The translations under genes and the position numbers were made by a program. The notes below the pieces were generated by a model. That model did not search any database, was not told where the DNA came from, and saw nothing but the letters and a program-made list of their open reading frames with translations. A stretch of 54,244 nucleotides of DNA, taken from assembly GCF_001544555.2 (NCBI RefSeq), contig NZ_FCOK02000068.1, positions 1-54,244 of the forward strand. Reading direction: 5' to 3'. Positions 31,940-40,750 of this stretch are shown piece after piece (the first letter of the stretch is position 1; the number at the start of each line of letters is the position of its first letter). This DNA is from Caballeronia udeis. Lineage in GTDB: Bacteria > Pseudomonadota > Gammaproteobacteria > Burkholderiales > Burkholderiaceae.

Positions 31940-32030
31940 CGGGCCGCGCGCTGTCCGGTCCCGCGCCAGTGCGGGTGGGTGCCTGCTTCAGGCACCCCGC
32001 GCCGGCCCTTAACCCTTTCCAAGAATTCGC

Positions 32031-33206
32031 ATGGATCTAGACTTCTGGTGGCTGCTTGTCATTCCGGTCGCGTTTGCTCTCGGCTGGATTGCATCCCGCT
32101 ATGACCTGAAAACGCTGCTGTCTGAAAACGCGAATCTGCCGCGCTCGTATTTTCGCGGCCTCAATTTCCTGCTGAACGAGCAACACGACAAGGCTATCGA
32201 CGCCTTTATCGAAGTTGCGAAGCTTGACCCTGAAACCATCGAATTGCACTTTGCGCTCGGCAACCTGTTTCGTCGTCGCGGTGAGACGGACCGGGCTATT
32301 CGCGTGCATCAGAACCTGCTGAGCCGCCCTGATTTGCCCGTCGCCGAACGCGATCACGCATTGTTCGAACTTGGCCAGGATTTCCTGAAGGCGGGTCTGC
32401 TGGATCGAGCCGAGGAAACGTTCCGGTCGCTCGAAGCTGGCGAATATGCGCTCGGCGCGCAGCGGGCGTTGCTGACCATCTACGAGATCGAGAAGGACTG
32501 GAAGAAGTCGATTGCAACCGCGGGCCGGATCGAAGAAATGGGTGCACCGACCCTTCAGAAGGAAGTCGCCCAGTTCCATTGCGAACTCGCGCAAGAAGCG
32601 CTGCAGCGCAAGAACCCGGCAGATGCCCGCGCGGAACTGAAACTCGCGCTCATGGCCAACCCTGACAACGTCCGGGCGACCATCCTGGTTGGCGACGTGG
32701 ATGCCGCCGGTGGTGATCTGGAGGCGGCAATTGCGTGCTGGCGGCGCGTGGAAGAGCAGAATGCAGCTTATCTGCCGCTGGTGGCCGAAAAACTGGTGCA
32801 GGCTTACGAACAACTCGGCCGTACGGCTGAAGGTGTCGACTTGCTGGTCGATTATGTGAATCGATATCCGTCCAACGACTTGCTCGACGTGGCGTTCAAG
32901 CACGTGTCGCAATTGCGTGGAATGGAAGCGGCCCATGCGCTCGCCCGGCACCAGATGCAGACGTCGCCGAATGTTGCGGGCATGACGCGGCTGCTGGAGG
33001 CGCAAGTTGCCACGGCCGAGGAACCGCGTCGCAGCGAACTCGAACTGATGCGCACGCTCGTCAAGCAGCGGACCAAGAACCTGCCGCGCTACACGTGCCA
33101 GAATTGCGGTTTCCGCGCGCGTCTTTTTTACTGGCAATGTCCTGGCTGCAGCGGCTGGGAAACCTATGCGCCACGCCGCGTCGAGCCGATCACCGCATCC
33201 GCCTGA
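32031..33206 (+). CDS. lapB: Lipopolysaccharide assembly protein LapB
   Basis: A 391-residue protein: N-terminal membrane anchor (LDFWWLLVIPVAFALGWIASRYD), a body of TPR-like repeats (about 40-340), and a C-terminal rubredoxin-type metal site YTCQNCGFRARLFYWQCPGCSGWETY with two CxxC pairs. It faces the cytoplasm. With FtsH it controls LpxC, the committed enzyme of lipid A synthesis. It sits next to lapA as in E. coli, and here it is followed by sugar nucleotide and heptose genes of the same pathway. Confidence 0.95.
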   Translation: MDLDFWWLLVIPVAFALGWIASRYDLKTLLSENANLPRSYFRGLNFLLNEQHDKAIDAFIEVAKLDPETIELHFALGNLFRRRGETDRAIRVHQNLLSRPDLPVAERDHALFELGQDFLKAGLLDRAEETFRSLEAGEYALGAQRALLTIYEIEKDWKKSIATAGRIEEMGAPTLQKEVAQFHCELAQEALQRKNPADARAELKLALMANPDNVRATILVGDVDAAGGDLEAAIACWRRVEEQNAAYLPLVAEKLVQAYEQLGRTAEGVDLLVDYVNRYPSNDLLDVAFKHVSQLRGMEAAHALARHQMQTSPNVAGMTRLLEAQVATAEEPRRSELELMRTLVKQRTKNLPRYTCQNCGFRARLFYWQCPGCSGWETYAPRRVEPITASA

Positions 33207-33344
33207 GCGCGGTTTGCGTGACCAAGGACTGACGCGCGTCTCGCGTGGTGCGGCCCGCTCAGGACGCGCAACGTTTGAAACGATCGGACTCCGCGGCCGT
33301 TTTGGCCTGATCCTTCGACAATCACCGGTCTCTCCGGAACGCTT

Positions 33345-34736
33345 ATGAAAATATCCATCATCGGGACGGGCTACGTCGGACTAGTCACCGGCGCGTGCCT
33401 CGCTGAAATTGGCAACGACGTGCTGTGCCTGGACGTCGATGCACGCAAGATCGACATCCTCAATAACGGCGGCGTGCCGATCCACGAACCGGGCTTGCAC
33501 GAGATACTGAAACGTACGCGCGCTGCCGGCCGCATCCGCTTTTCCACGGATATCAAGGAAAGCGTCGAGCACGGCGAGATCCAGTTCATCGCGGTGGGAA
33601 CGCCGCCGGACGAGGACGGTTCTGCGGACTTGCAGTATGTGCTCGAGGCAGCGCGCAACATCGGGCGTTATGCAAACGGCTTCAAGGTGATCGTCGATAA
33701 ATCGACGGTGCCGGTCGGCACAGCCCAGCACGTGCGCAACGTGGTCGTAGAGGAATTGAAGGCACGTGGGATTGAACCGGCAGGGAAGAACGCCTTTTCG
33801 GTTTTATCGAATCCGGAGTTCCTGAAGGAGGGCGCGGCTGTCGACGACTTCATGCGCCCCGACCGCATCGTGCTTGGCGTGGACGACGACGAAGCCGGGC
33901 AGATCGCGCGCGAGAAGATCAAGCGCCTCTATGCTCCGTTTAACCGCAATCACGATCGCACGCTCTATATGGATGTGCGTTCGGCGGAGTTCACGAAGTA
34001 CGCGGCGAACGCCATGCTCGCCACGCGGATCTCGTTCATGAACGATCTGTCGAATCTCGCCGATGCCGTGGGTGCTGATATTGAAGCGGTGCGTCGTGGC
34101 ATTGGTTCGGACCCGCGTATTGGTTATCACTTTCTGTATGCGGGCTGCGGTTACGGTGGTTCGTGTTTCCCGAAGGACGTGCAGGCGCTGGCGCAGACGG
34201 CACGTGAAAACGGGCATCGGTTGCGGATTCTCGAAGCCGTGGAAGAAGTGAACGATCTGCAAAAGGAAGTGCTCGTCGGCAAGATCATGAAGCGCATGGG
34301 CGAAGATTTGCGCGGCCGCACATTCGCCGTATGGGGCCTTGCGTTCAAGCCGAATACTGACGACATGCGCGAGGCGTCGAGCCGCCGGCTGATTGGCGCG
34401 CTGCTCGAGCGCGGTGCGACGGTTCGCGCTTATGATCCGGTCGCGCTGCCGGAAAGCCGCCGCGTATTTGCGCTCGATCTCGCACATAAACCGCAGCAAC
34501 TCGAACGCCTGCATTTCGTCGAGTCACAAAAAGACGCGTTGACCGGCGCGGATGCTCTTGTGATCGTGACCGAGTGGAAGGAGTTCAAGAGCCCGGACTT
34601 CGCGCATCTGAAGAGCGAGCTCAAAATGCCGGTCATCTTCGATGGCCGCAACCTGTACGAACCCGAAGCGATGGCGGAACTCGGCATCGACTATTTTGCA
34701 ATAGGACGTCCCCATGTCGAACTCCCTGCCGCCTGA
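33345..34736 (+). CDS. UDP-glucose 6-dehydrogenase
   Basis: A 463-residue NAD-dependent enzyme that makes UDP-glucuronate. The N-terminal Rossmann motif is MKISIIGTGYVGLVTGACLAEIG. The catalytic cysteine is Cys274 in GGSCFPKDVQAL, and the C-terminal domain has AVWGLAFKPNTDDMREASS. In Burkholderia the product feeds L-Ara4N modification of lipid A or capsule and exopolysaccharide. It lies 138 bases after lapB and its last 23 bases overlap hldA. Confidence 0.95.
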   Translation: MKISIIGTGYVGLVTGACLAEIGNDVLCLDVDARKIDILNNGGVPIHEPGLHEILKRTRAAGRIRFSTDIKESVEHGEIQFIAVGTPPDEDGSADLQYVLEAARNIGRYANGFKVIVDKSTVPVGTAQHVRNVVVEELKARGIEPAGKNAFSVLSNPEFLKEGAAVDDFMRPDRIVLGVDDDEAGQIAREKIKRLYAPFNRNHDRTLYMDVRSAEFTKYAANAMLATRISFMNDLSNLADAVGADIEAVRRGIGSDPRIGYHFLYAGCGYGGSCFPKDVQALAQTARENGHRLRILEAVEEVNDLQKEVLVGKIMKRMGEDLRGRTFAVWGLAFKPNTDDMREASSRRLIGALLERGATVRAYDPVALPESRRVFALDLAHKPQQLERLHFVESQKDALTGADALVIVTEWKEFKSPDFAHLKSELKMPVIFDGRNLYEPEAMAELGIDYFAIGRPHVELPAA

Positions 34737-35703
34737 TGCAGCGGTGCCCGCTGTCGCTTTGAACGCTCCCGTTCCACCGGTTCCGCGTGCGCGCATCGCG
34801 GCGGCGCGTGTGCTGGTCGTCGGTGACGTGATGCTCGACCGCTATTGGTTCGGCGATGTGAACCGCATCTCGCCGGAAGCGCCTGTGCCGGTCGTGCATG
34901 TACAACGCAAGGAAGACCGGCTTGGCGGCGCGGCGAACGTGGCGCGCAACGCGGCTGCGCTGGGCGCGCAGGCGGGCTTGTTGTGCGTGGTCGGGCATGA
35001 TGAGCCGGGCGAACGCATCGTGGAATTGCTGGGCGAAAGCCGGGTTACTGCGTTCCTCGAACGCGACCCCGAATTGCTCACGACCATCAAGCTGCGCGTG
35101 TTGTCGCGGCAGCAACAACTCCTGCGAGTCGATTTCGAGAATTCGCCGACGCACGAAGTCCTGAGCGCGTGTCTCGCCCGGTTTGAGACGCTCTTGCCGC
35201 AACACGATGTAATCCTGATGTCGGATTACGCGAAGGGCGGCCTGACGCATGTGACGCAAATGATCGCGAACGCGAAGCGGGCCGGCAAACCGGTGCTGGT
35301 CGACCCGAAGGGTGACGACTGGGACCGGTATCGCGGCGCCACGCTGATCACGCCGAACCGCGCGGAATTGCGCGAAGTGGTCGGGCGCTGGAGCTCGGAA
35401 GAAGATTTGCTCGCACGCGTCACGGCGCTGCGCGAATCTCTGGATCTCAGCGCGTTGCTGCTGACGAGATCGGAGGAGGGCATGACGCTCTTCACCGCCG
35501 GCCGGGTGGTCCACACGCAGGCCGATGCACGCGAAGTGTATGATGTTTCGGGTGCCGGCGACACGGTCATTGCAACCGTCGCAACCATGCTGGGCGCGGG
35601 TGTGCCGCTGGTGGACTCGATCGCTTACGCCAACCGCGCAGCGGGAATTGTCGTCGGCAAGCTGGGTACGGCGACCGTCGACTACAACGAACTTTTCGCC
35701 TGA
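34714..35703 (+). CDS. hldA: D-glycero-beta-D-manno-heptose-7-phosphate kinase
   Basis: A 329-residue PfkB-type sugar kinase. VVGDVMLDRYWFGDVNRISPEAPVPVV at the N-terminus and DVSGAGDTVIATVATMLGAG near residue 280 (with the catalytic Asp in GAGD) are the family signatures. It matches only the kinase half of E. coli HldE, so the adenylyltransferase (HldC) must be encoded elsewhere. It phosphorylates heptose-7-phosphate for lipopolysaccharide core synthesis. Its ATG lies inside the end of the UDP-glucose dehydrogenase gene (AGGACG upstream). Confidence 0.94.
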   Translation: MSNSLPPDAAVPAVALNAPVPPVPRARIAAARVLVVGDVMLDRYWFGDVNRISPEAPVPVVHVQRKEDRLGGAANVARNAAALGAQAGLLCVVGHDEPGERIVELLGESRVTAFLERDPELLTTIKLRVLSRQQQLLRVDFENSPTHEVLSACLARFETLLPQHDVILMSDYAKGGLTHVTQMIANAKRAGKPVLVDPKGDDWDRYRGATLITPNRAELREVVGRWSSEEDLLARVTALRESLDLSALLLTRSEEGMTLFTAGRVVHTQADAREVYDVSGAGDTVIATVATMLGAGVPLVDSIAYANRAAGIVVGKLGTATVDYNELFA

Positions 35704-35734
35704 CATTTCGGCTGACTTAGCGGCTAAAACCACC

Positions 35735-36727
35735 ATGACAATCATTGTTACCGGCGCGGCCGGGTTTATCGGCAGCAACATCGTCAAGGCGCTCAACGAG
35801 CGAGGCGAGCAGCGTGTGATCGCGGTCGACAATCTCACGCGCGCCGACAAATTCAAGAACCTGGTCGATTGCGAAGTTGACGATTACCTCGACAAGACTG
35901 AATTCGTAGCACGCTTCAAGCGTGGCGATTTCGGCAAGGTCAGGGCCATTTTCCACGAGGGCGCGTGTTCCGACACGATGGAAACCGACGGCCGCTACAT
36001 GATGGACAACAACTTCCGCTATAGCCGCGATGTGCTGGATACCTGCCTGGAGCAGGGGGTGCAGTTCCTGTATGCATCGTCGGCGGCGGTGTATGGCGGA
36101 TCGAGTGAGTTTGTCGAGCGCCGCGACGTCGAAAAGCCATTGAACGTGTACGGCTATTCGAAATTTCTCTTCGATCAGATCGTGCGCCAGATCCTGCCGA
36201 AAGCGCGTACCCAGATTGCCGGTTTCCGCTATTTCAACGTGTACGGGCAGCGCGAGAATCACAAAGGGCGCATGGCGTCCGTCGCGTTCCATAACTTCAA
36301 TCAGTTCCGCGCCGAGGGCAGGGTCAAGCTGTTCGGCGAATACAACGGGTATGGCGCGGGTGAGCAGACGCGCGATTTCGTGTCGGTGGAAGACGTGACG
36401 AAGGTCAATCTGCACTTCTTCGATCATCCGGAGACGTCGGGTATTTTCAACCTTGGCACAGGGCGCGCGCAGCCGTTCAACGACATTGCGTCGACAGTGG
36501 TGAACTCGCTTCGGGCAATGGATGGCGAAGCGCCGTTGTCGCTGGCGGAGCTGGTGCAGCGTGGCTTGATTGAGTACATTCCGTTCCCCGACGCGTTGCG
36601 CGGCAAGTACCAATGCTTCACGCAGGCCGATCAGTCGAAGCTGCGCGCGGCGGGGTATGACGCACCGTTCCTGACGGTTCAGGAAGGTGTCGACAGGTAC
36701 GTGCGTTGGCTGTTCGGTCAGCTATAA
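35735..36727 (+). CDS. hldD: ADP-L-glycero-D-manno-heptose 6-epimerase
   Basis: A 330-residue short-chain dehydrogenase-type epimerase. The Rossmann motif is TIIVTGAAGFIGSNIVKALNERG; the catalytic Tyr and Lys are in NVYGYSKFLFDQ near residues 140-144; GVQFLYASSAAVYGGSSEF is a second family signature. It converts ADP-D-glycero- to ADP-L-glycero-heptose, the last step before heptose enters the inner core. The ATG at 35735 follows hldA by 31 bases. Confidence 0.96.
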   Translation: MTIIVTGAAGFIGSNIVKALNERGEQRVIAVDNLTRADKFKNLVDCEVDDYLDKTEFVARFKRGDFGKVRAIFHEGACSDTMETDGRYMMDNNFRYSRDVLDTCLEQGVQFLYASSAAVYGGSSEFVERRDVEKPLNVYGYSKFLFDQIVRQILPKARTQIAGFRYFNVYGQRENHKGRMASVAFHNFNQFRAEGRVKLFGEYNGYGAGEQTRDFVSVEDVTKVNLHFFDHPETSGIFNLGTGRAQPFNDIASTVVNSLRAMDGEAPLSLAELVQRGLIEYIPFPDALRGKYQCFTQADQSKLRAAGYDAPFLTVQEGVDRYVRWLFGQL

Positions 36728-36801
36728 AAGCATTCGCTATCTTCATACACTGGGTCTCCCGGTCAGCGATCATCGCGGACCGGTTTTCAAGGGAGACTCA
36801 C

Positions 36802-37131
36802 ATGATCAAGAAACTTCTCGCGGCGTTCACACTGGCTGTATCCATTGGTTCGGCGTTCGCTGCCGTGGATATCAACAACGCCAATTCCGACGCGTTACGC
36901 GGCATCAAGGGCATTGGGCCGGCCAAGGCGAAAGCCATTCTCGATGAACGCGAAGCGCATGGTCCGTTCAAGGACGCGGCCGAGTTGAGCAAACGCGTCA
37001 AGGGCATGGGCGGCAAGACGGTCGAGCGCTTGCAGGCCGAAGGGCTGACCATTGGACCGGCCGGGGCGCCAGTGGTGGCTGCCGGTGCCGCCGGCAAACC
37101 GCCTGTCGCCGCGGTTACGGTCAAAAAGTAA
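36802..37131 (+). CDS. ComEA-like helix-hairpin-helix DNA-binding protein
   Basis: A 109-residue exported protein. Signal peptide MIKKLLAAFTLAVSIGSAFA, then a single HhH domain (about 21-80) with VDINNANSDALRGIKGIGPAKAKAILDERE. The double HhH hairpin binds DNA without sequence preference. ComEA-type proteins hold incoming DNA in the periplasm during natural transformation, but small relatives are found in non-competent bacteria. GGGAG lies 7 bases before the ATG. The C-terminal 25 residues are Ala/Gly/Pro-rich. It stands between hldD and cysM with no competence genes nearby. Confidence 0.88.
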   Translation: MIKKLLAAFTLAVSIGSAFAAVDINNANSDALRGIKGIGPAKAKAILDEREAHGPFKDAAELSKRVKGMGGKTVERLQAEGLTIGPAGAPVVAAGAAGKPPVAAVTVKK

Positions 37132-37312
37132 CGCGGTGTGGCGCATCGGTCGGCGCGCCGGTCGACCTGATGCGCCTTCGTTAGCCGACAGCCTGCAGAC
37201 GCTTCCAACGCGCCAGGAAATCAGCCCCTCCGTCCAATAGGGCCGCCCGGCACCCGAAAACCCACTGGGCTACAATCAACAGCTTATCGACTGCAGCAAC
37301 CCCACGACCGCT

Positions 37313-38215
37313 ATGGCTTACAAGACTATCGAAGACACCATTGGCAATACACCGCTGGTGCAACTGGTCCGCATCCCGGACGACGAAATCCGCAGCCGCA
37401 ATAACGTGATCCTCGGCAAGCTCGAGGGCAACAATCCGGCGGGTTCGGTGAAGGACCGCCCGGCGCTGTCGATGATCAAGAAGGCGGAAGAGCGCGGCCG
37501 CATCAAGCCCGGCGACACGCTGATCGAATCCACAAGCGGCAACACCGGTATCGCGCTCGCCATGGCCGCAGCCATTCGCGGCTACAAAATGGTGCTCCTC
37601 ATGCCGGAGGACCTGTCGATCGAACGTCGCCAAAGCATGGCGGCTTACGGTGCGCAAATCGTACTCACGCCGGTTACCGGTGGCATGGAATACGCCCGCG
37701 ATCTCGCCGAGCAAATGCAGCGCGACGGCAAGGGCATCATTCTCGACCAGTTCGCGAATCCGGATAACCCGCTCGCCCACTACGAGACCACCGGCCCGGA
37801 ACTCTGGCGTGACACCGAAGGCCGTATCACGCATTTTGTGTCCGCCATGGGTACGACCGGCACCATCATGGGCGTGTCGCAATACCTGAAAGAAAAGAAC
37901 GAGAACATCGAGATCATCGGGGCGCAGCCGGAAGAAGGCTCGCGCATCCCCGGCATCCGCAAGTGGCCCGAAGCGTATCTGCCGAAAATTTTCGATCGCA
38001 GCCGCGTGGACCGCACGGAAAACGTCAGTCAGGCCGCATCCGAGGCAATGGCGCGGCGGCTGGCATCGGTGGAAGGCATCTTTAGCGGGATTTCTTCCGG
38101 CGGCGCGTGTGAAGTGGCGTTGCGCGTGGCCCGTCAGGTCGAGAACGCGACCATCGTGTTCGTTGTTTGCGACCGCGGTGACCGTTACTTGTCGACGGGT
38201 GTGTTCCCGGCCTGA
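37313..38215 (+). CDS. cysM: Cysteine synthase B (O-acetylserine sulfhydrylase)
   Basis: A 300-residue PLP enzyme. The PLP lysine is in NNPAGSVKDRPAL near residue 46; ESTSGNTGIALA and GTTGTIMGVSQYL are the phosphate- and substrate-binding loops. It makes cysteine from O-acetylserine and sulfide or, for CysM, thiosulfate; the CysM assignment rests on overall resemblance to type B enzymes. It is monocistronic, between the ComEA-like gene and a bidirectional terminator. Confidence 0.93.
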   Translation: MAYKTIEDTIGNTPLVQLVRIPDDEIRSRNNVILGKLEGNNPAGSVKDRPALSMIKKAEERGRIKPGDTLIESTSGNTGIALAMAAAIRGYKMVLLMPEDLSIERRQSMAAYGAQIVLTPVTGGMEYARDLAEQMQRDGKGIILDQFANPDNPLAHYETTGPELWRDTEGRITHFVSAMGTTGTIMGVSQYLKEKNENIEIIGAQPEEGSRIPGIRKWPEAYLPKIFDRSRVDRTENVSQAASEAMARRLASVEGIFSGISSGGACEVALRVARQVENATIVFVVCDRGDRYLSTGVFPA

Positions 38216-38246
38216 CATCGGCTTGGTCATTCGCTGAGGCGAAAGC

Positions 38247-38279
38247 GCAAAAAAGCCCGGAATCGACCGGGCTTTTTGC
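38247..38279. terminator. Bidirectional terminator between cysM and mltB
   Basis: GCAAAAAAGCCCGG (38247-38260) faces CCGGGCTTTTTGC (38267-38279) across a 6-base loop, with A-run and T-run flanks on opposite sides. The two genes converge on it. Confidence 0.92.
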
Positions 38280-38313
38280 ATGGTGCGGGAGTCAAAGACC
38301 CTCGCCGGCTACC

Positions 38314-39486
38314 TCATTGCGATGCTGAACCGCCTGCATTTCCCGCCGCCATCTGCGCCTTCACCGCTTCGCCGAGCTGATATACGGCGAGTGCATAGAA
38401 GAAGCTGCGGTTGTAGCGCGTGAGCACGTAGAAGTTCTTCAGGCCAAGCGTGTATTCGGTCGCGCGGCCCGGCGTCGGCAAGTCGACGACCGTCACCGGC
38501 GTGCCCGCTTCGGCTGCGGTGTTGAGCCCCGGTTCGCTCATCAGCAGGCCCGCTTTCGTGAGTTGCGCGAGCGACCAGTGCGGCTCGGGCTGACCATCGG
38601 CGGCTGCTTGCGCAATGCCTTGGCTGCCCGCGTCGCCGGCTATCTTCCAGACCACCGGCCGTCCCGATTCCCAACCGTGCTGCTTCAGATAGTTCGCGAC
38701 GCTGCCGATGGCATCGGCGGGACTGGTCCGCAAATCGATGTGTCCGTTGCCCTCGAAATCCACCGCGTACTGCACGATGCTGCTTGGCAGGAATTGCGGA
38801 ATGCCGATCGCGCCCGTGTACGAACCGAGCACGGTAGTCGGGTCGATCTGCTGATCGTGCGTCCAGACCAGCAAATCCTCGAGATTCTTGCGGAACGTTG
38901 CTTGCCGTTCGGCGCGGTTCGGCGTGTTCGGGTAATCGAAGGTCAGCGTGGCGAGCGCATCGAGCGCGCGGAAGTTACCCATGTACCGGCCATAGATGGT
39001 TTCCACGCCGATGATCCCGACAATCGCTTCAGGCGGCACGCCGTATTGATCCGACGCGCGTTGCAGCGCGGCCTGGTTCGCGCGCCAGAATTTCACGCCG
39101 GCCGCAATGCGTACCGGCTCCACGAAACGTGCCTGATACGCGCGCCAGTTCTTGCTGGCGGGAGTGGGCGAAGGCAGCACCAGCTTCACGGCGGTCGCCG
39201 AATAGCTCACGTGATTGAACAGGTCGTGCAGAGCGGCGGAATCGAAGTCGTAGCGTGCGACGAGATCGTTGATGAACGCGTCCACATTGGGATTGTTCGC
39301 GTAACGCTGCGGCACGATCTCCTCTTCGAATACTTGCCCTTGCGGTGTGGCGGGTTGGGGTTGCGATTGCGCGACTGCCTGACCTATACCGAGTGTGCCG
39401 AGTGCGCAAACGAGGCTGGCGACTGAGGCGAGGCGCGCGGTTTGCGCCGAAAGAGGCAAGACGGTCGAAGCAAACTTGAAGTTCAT
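38314..39486 (-). CDS. mltB: Membrane-bound lytic murein transglycosylase B
   Basis: A 390-residue periplasmic enzyme that cuts peptidoglycan between MurNAc and GlcNAc with formation of a 1,6-anhydro ring. A signal peptide is present (MNFKFASTVLPLSAQTARLASVASLVCALGTLGIGQAVA), without a clear lipobox Cys. The SLT domain has the catalytic glutamate in AIVGIIGVETIYGRYMG near residue 160, and GAIGIPQFLPSSI is the second conserved segment. The ATG at 39486 is used; the in-frame start at 39543 would add 19 residues. The C-terminal repeats (about 300-360) may bind the wall. Confidence 0.92.
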   Translation of the reverse strand: MNFKFASTVLPLSAQTARLASVASLVCALGTLGIGQAVAQSQPQPATPQGQVFEEEIVPQRYANNPNVDAFINDLVARYDFDSAALHDLFNHVSYSATAVKLVLPSPTPASKNWRAYQARFVEPVRIAAGVKFWRANQAALQRASDQYGVPPEAIVGIIGVETIYGRYMGNFRALDALATLTFDYPNTPNRAERQATFRKNLEDLLVWTHDQQIDPTTVLGSYTGAIGIPQFLPSSIVQYAVDFEGNGHIDLRTSPADAIGSVANYLKQHGWESGRPVVWKIAGDAGSQGIAQAAADGQPEPHWSLAQLTKAGLLMSEPGLNTAAEAGTPVTVVDLPTPGRATEYTLGLKNFYVLTRYNRSFFYALAVYQLGEAVKAQMAAGNAGGSASQ

Positions 39487-39573
39487 AGTGTGCGTAATTG
39501 TGGCGATGTAACGCGAGGCGCGCCGGAAATGCGCGCAGGGCATACGAGAGTCGGATCAGTATAACCGACGCGT

Positions 39574-39592
39574 TTTCGGGACCATCCCGAAA
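39574..39592. repeat. Inverted repeat upstream of mltB
   Basis: TTTCGGGA-CCA-TCCCGAAA is a perfect 8-bp inverted repeat with a 3-base spacer, and TTTCGGG occurs again just after it (39596-39602). It lies about 90 bases upstream of mltB, close to a TATACT -10 candidate (39563-39558, reverse). It may be an operator; nothing identifies the protein. Confidence 0.4.
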
Positions 39593-39791
39593 GCCTTTCG
39601 GGCGCGCGCGGACGTTGCAAAAGCGGTGCTGTACAGCCGTGTCATTTCCGGTGTGGTAACTTAACAAGAACCCGCGCGGTGCGGCGTTCGGCCGCTGACA
39701 GTAGTGCGGCCGGAAGGGTGGCATCGCGACCGACAAAAACATCTGAACGACACGAGACACGCGGCACGGCACGCCCTGCTGCGCATACATC

Positions 39792-40715
39792 ATGGCTACC
39801 GGCTTTTATACCCATCCAGATTGCCTTCTTCACGATATGGGGCCTTGGCATCCCGAGTGCCCCGCGCGTCTTCAGGCGATCGAGGATCAGTTGATTGCAG
39901 GCCGTATCGACACCCTGATCGGACGCGAAGAAGCACCGCTCGCGAGTGAAGAGGACCTGGCGCGGGTTCATACGCAGGCGCATATCGATTTCGTCAAGGA
40001 GACGGCGCCTTCAGTGGGCCGGGCGGAAATCGACCCGGATACGCTGATGTCGCCGGGTTCCTACCACGCGGCGTTACGCGCTGCAGGCGCCGCGGTAGCC
40101 GCCACCGACGCCGTGATCGCCGGCACCTACGACAACGCGTTCTGCAGCGTACGGCCGCCGGGACATCACGCGGAACCTGCACGTGCGATGGGCTTCTGCT
40201 TCTTCAATAACATTGCAATCGCAGCGCGTCACGCGCTTGAAGTGCACGGGCTGGAACGCGTGGCTGTCATCGATTTCGACGTGCATCACGGTAACGGCAC
40301 CGAAGCCGCTTTCTCGGGAGATCCGCGCGTGCTGATGTGCAGCTTTTTCCAGCACCCGTTCTATCCGTATAGCGGCGCCGACAATCACGCATCGAACATG
40401 GTCAATCTGCCCATGCCCGCGCGTACGAAAGGCATGGCTGTGCGCGAAGCCGTCGACATGATGTGGTTGCCGAGACTCGATGAATTCAAGCCGCAGATGA
40501 TCTTCGTCTCCGCAGGTTTCGACGCGCATCGCGAGGACGATCTCGGCAACATGGGTCTGGTCGAGGACGACTACACGTGGCTGACCGAGCAAATCCACGC
40601 GGTGGCGAAGCGGCATGCGAAGGGCCGGATAGTGAGCAGTCTGGAGGGCGGCTACAACCTGTCGGCGCTCGGGCGCAGCGTGGTCGCGCATGTGCGTGCG
40701 CTGGCCGATATCTGA
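39792..40715 (+). CDS. Histone-deacetylase-family amidohydrolase
   Basis: A 307-residue zinc-dependent deacetylase of the arginase/deacetylase fold. AYDNAFCSVRPPGHHAE-type active-site histidines are in SVRPPGHHAEPARAMGFCFFNN; the zinc ligands are in VIDFDVHHGNGT near residues 160-168 and FVSAGFDAHREDDLG near 243. Bacterial relatives act on acetylpolyamines or acetoin-utilisation (AcuC-like) substrates rather than histones; which one cannot be told. It is a single forward gene between mltB (reverse) and a damaged hydrolase gene (reverse). Confidence 0.92.
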   Translation: MATGFYTHPDCLLHDMGPWHPECPARLQAIEDQLIAGRIDTLIGREEAPLASEEDLARVHTQAHIDFVKETAPSVGRAEIDPDTLMSPGSYHAALRAAGAAVAATDAVIAGTYDNAFCSVRPPGHHAEPARAMGFCFFNNIAIAARHALEVHGLERVAVIDFDVHHGNGTEAAFSGDPRVLMCSFFQHPFYPYSGADNHASNMVNLPMPARTKGMAVREAVDMMWLPRLDEFKPQMIFVSAGFDAHREDDLGNMGLVEDDYTWLTEQIHAVAKRHAKGRIVSSLEGGYNLSALGRSVVAHVRALADI

Positions 40716-40750
40716 CGCTTCGGGCCAAGACTCGCGGCGGCCCCGAAACC

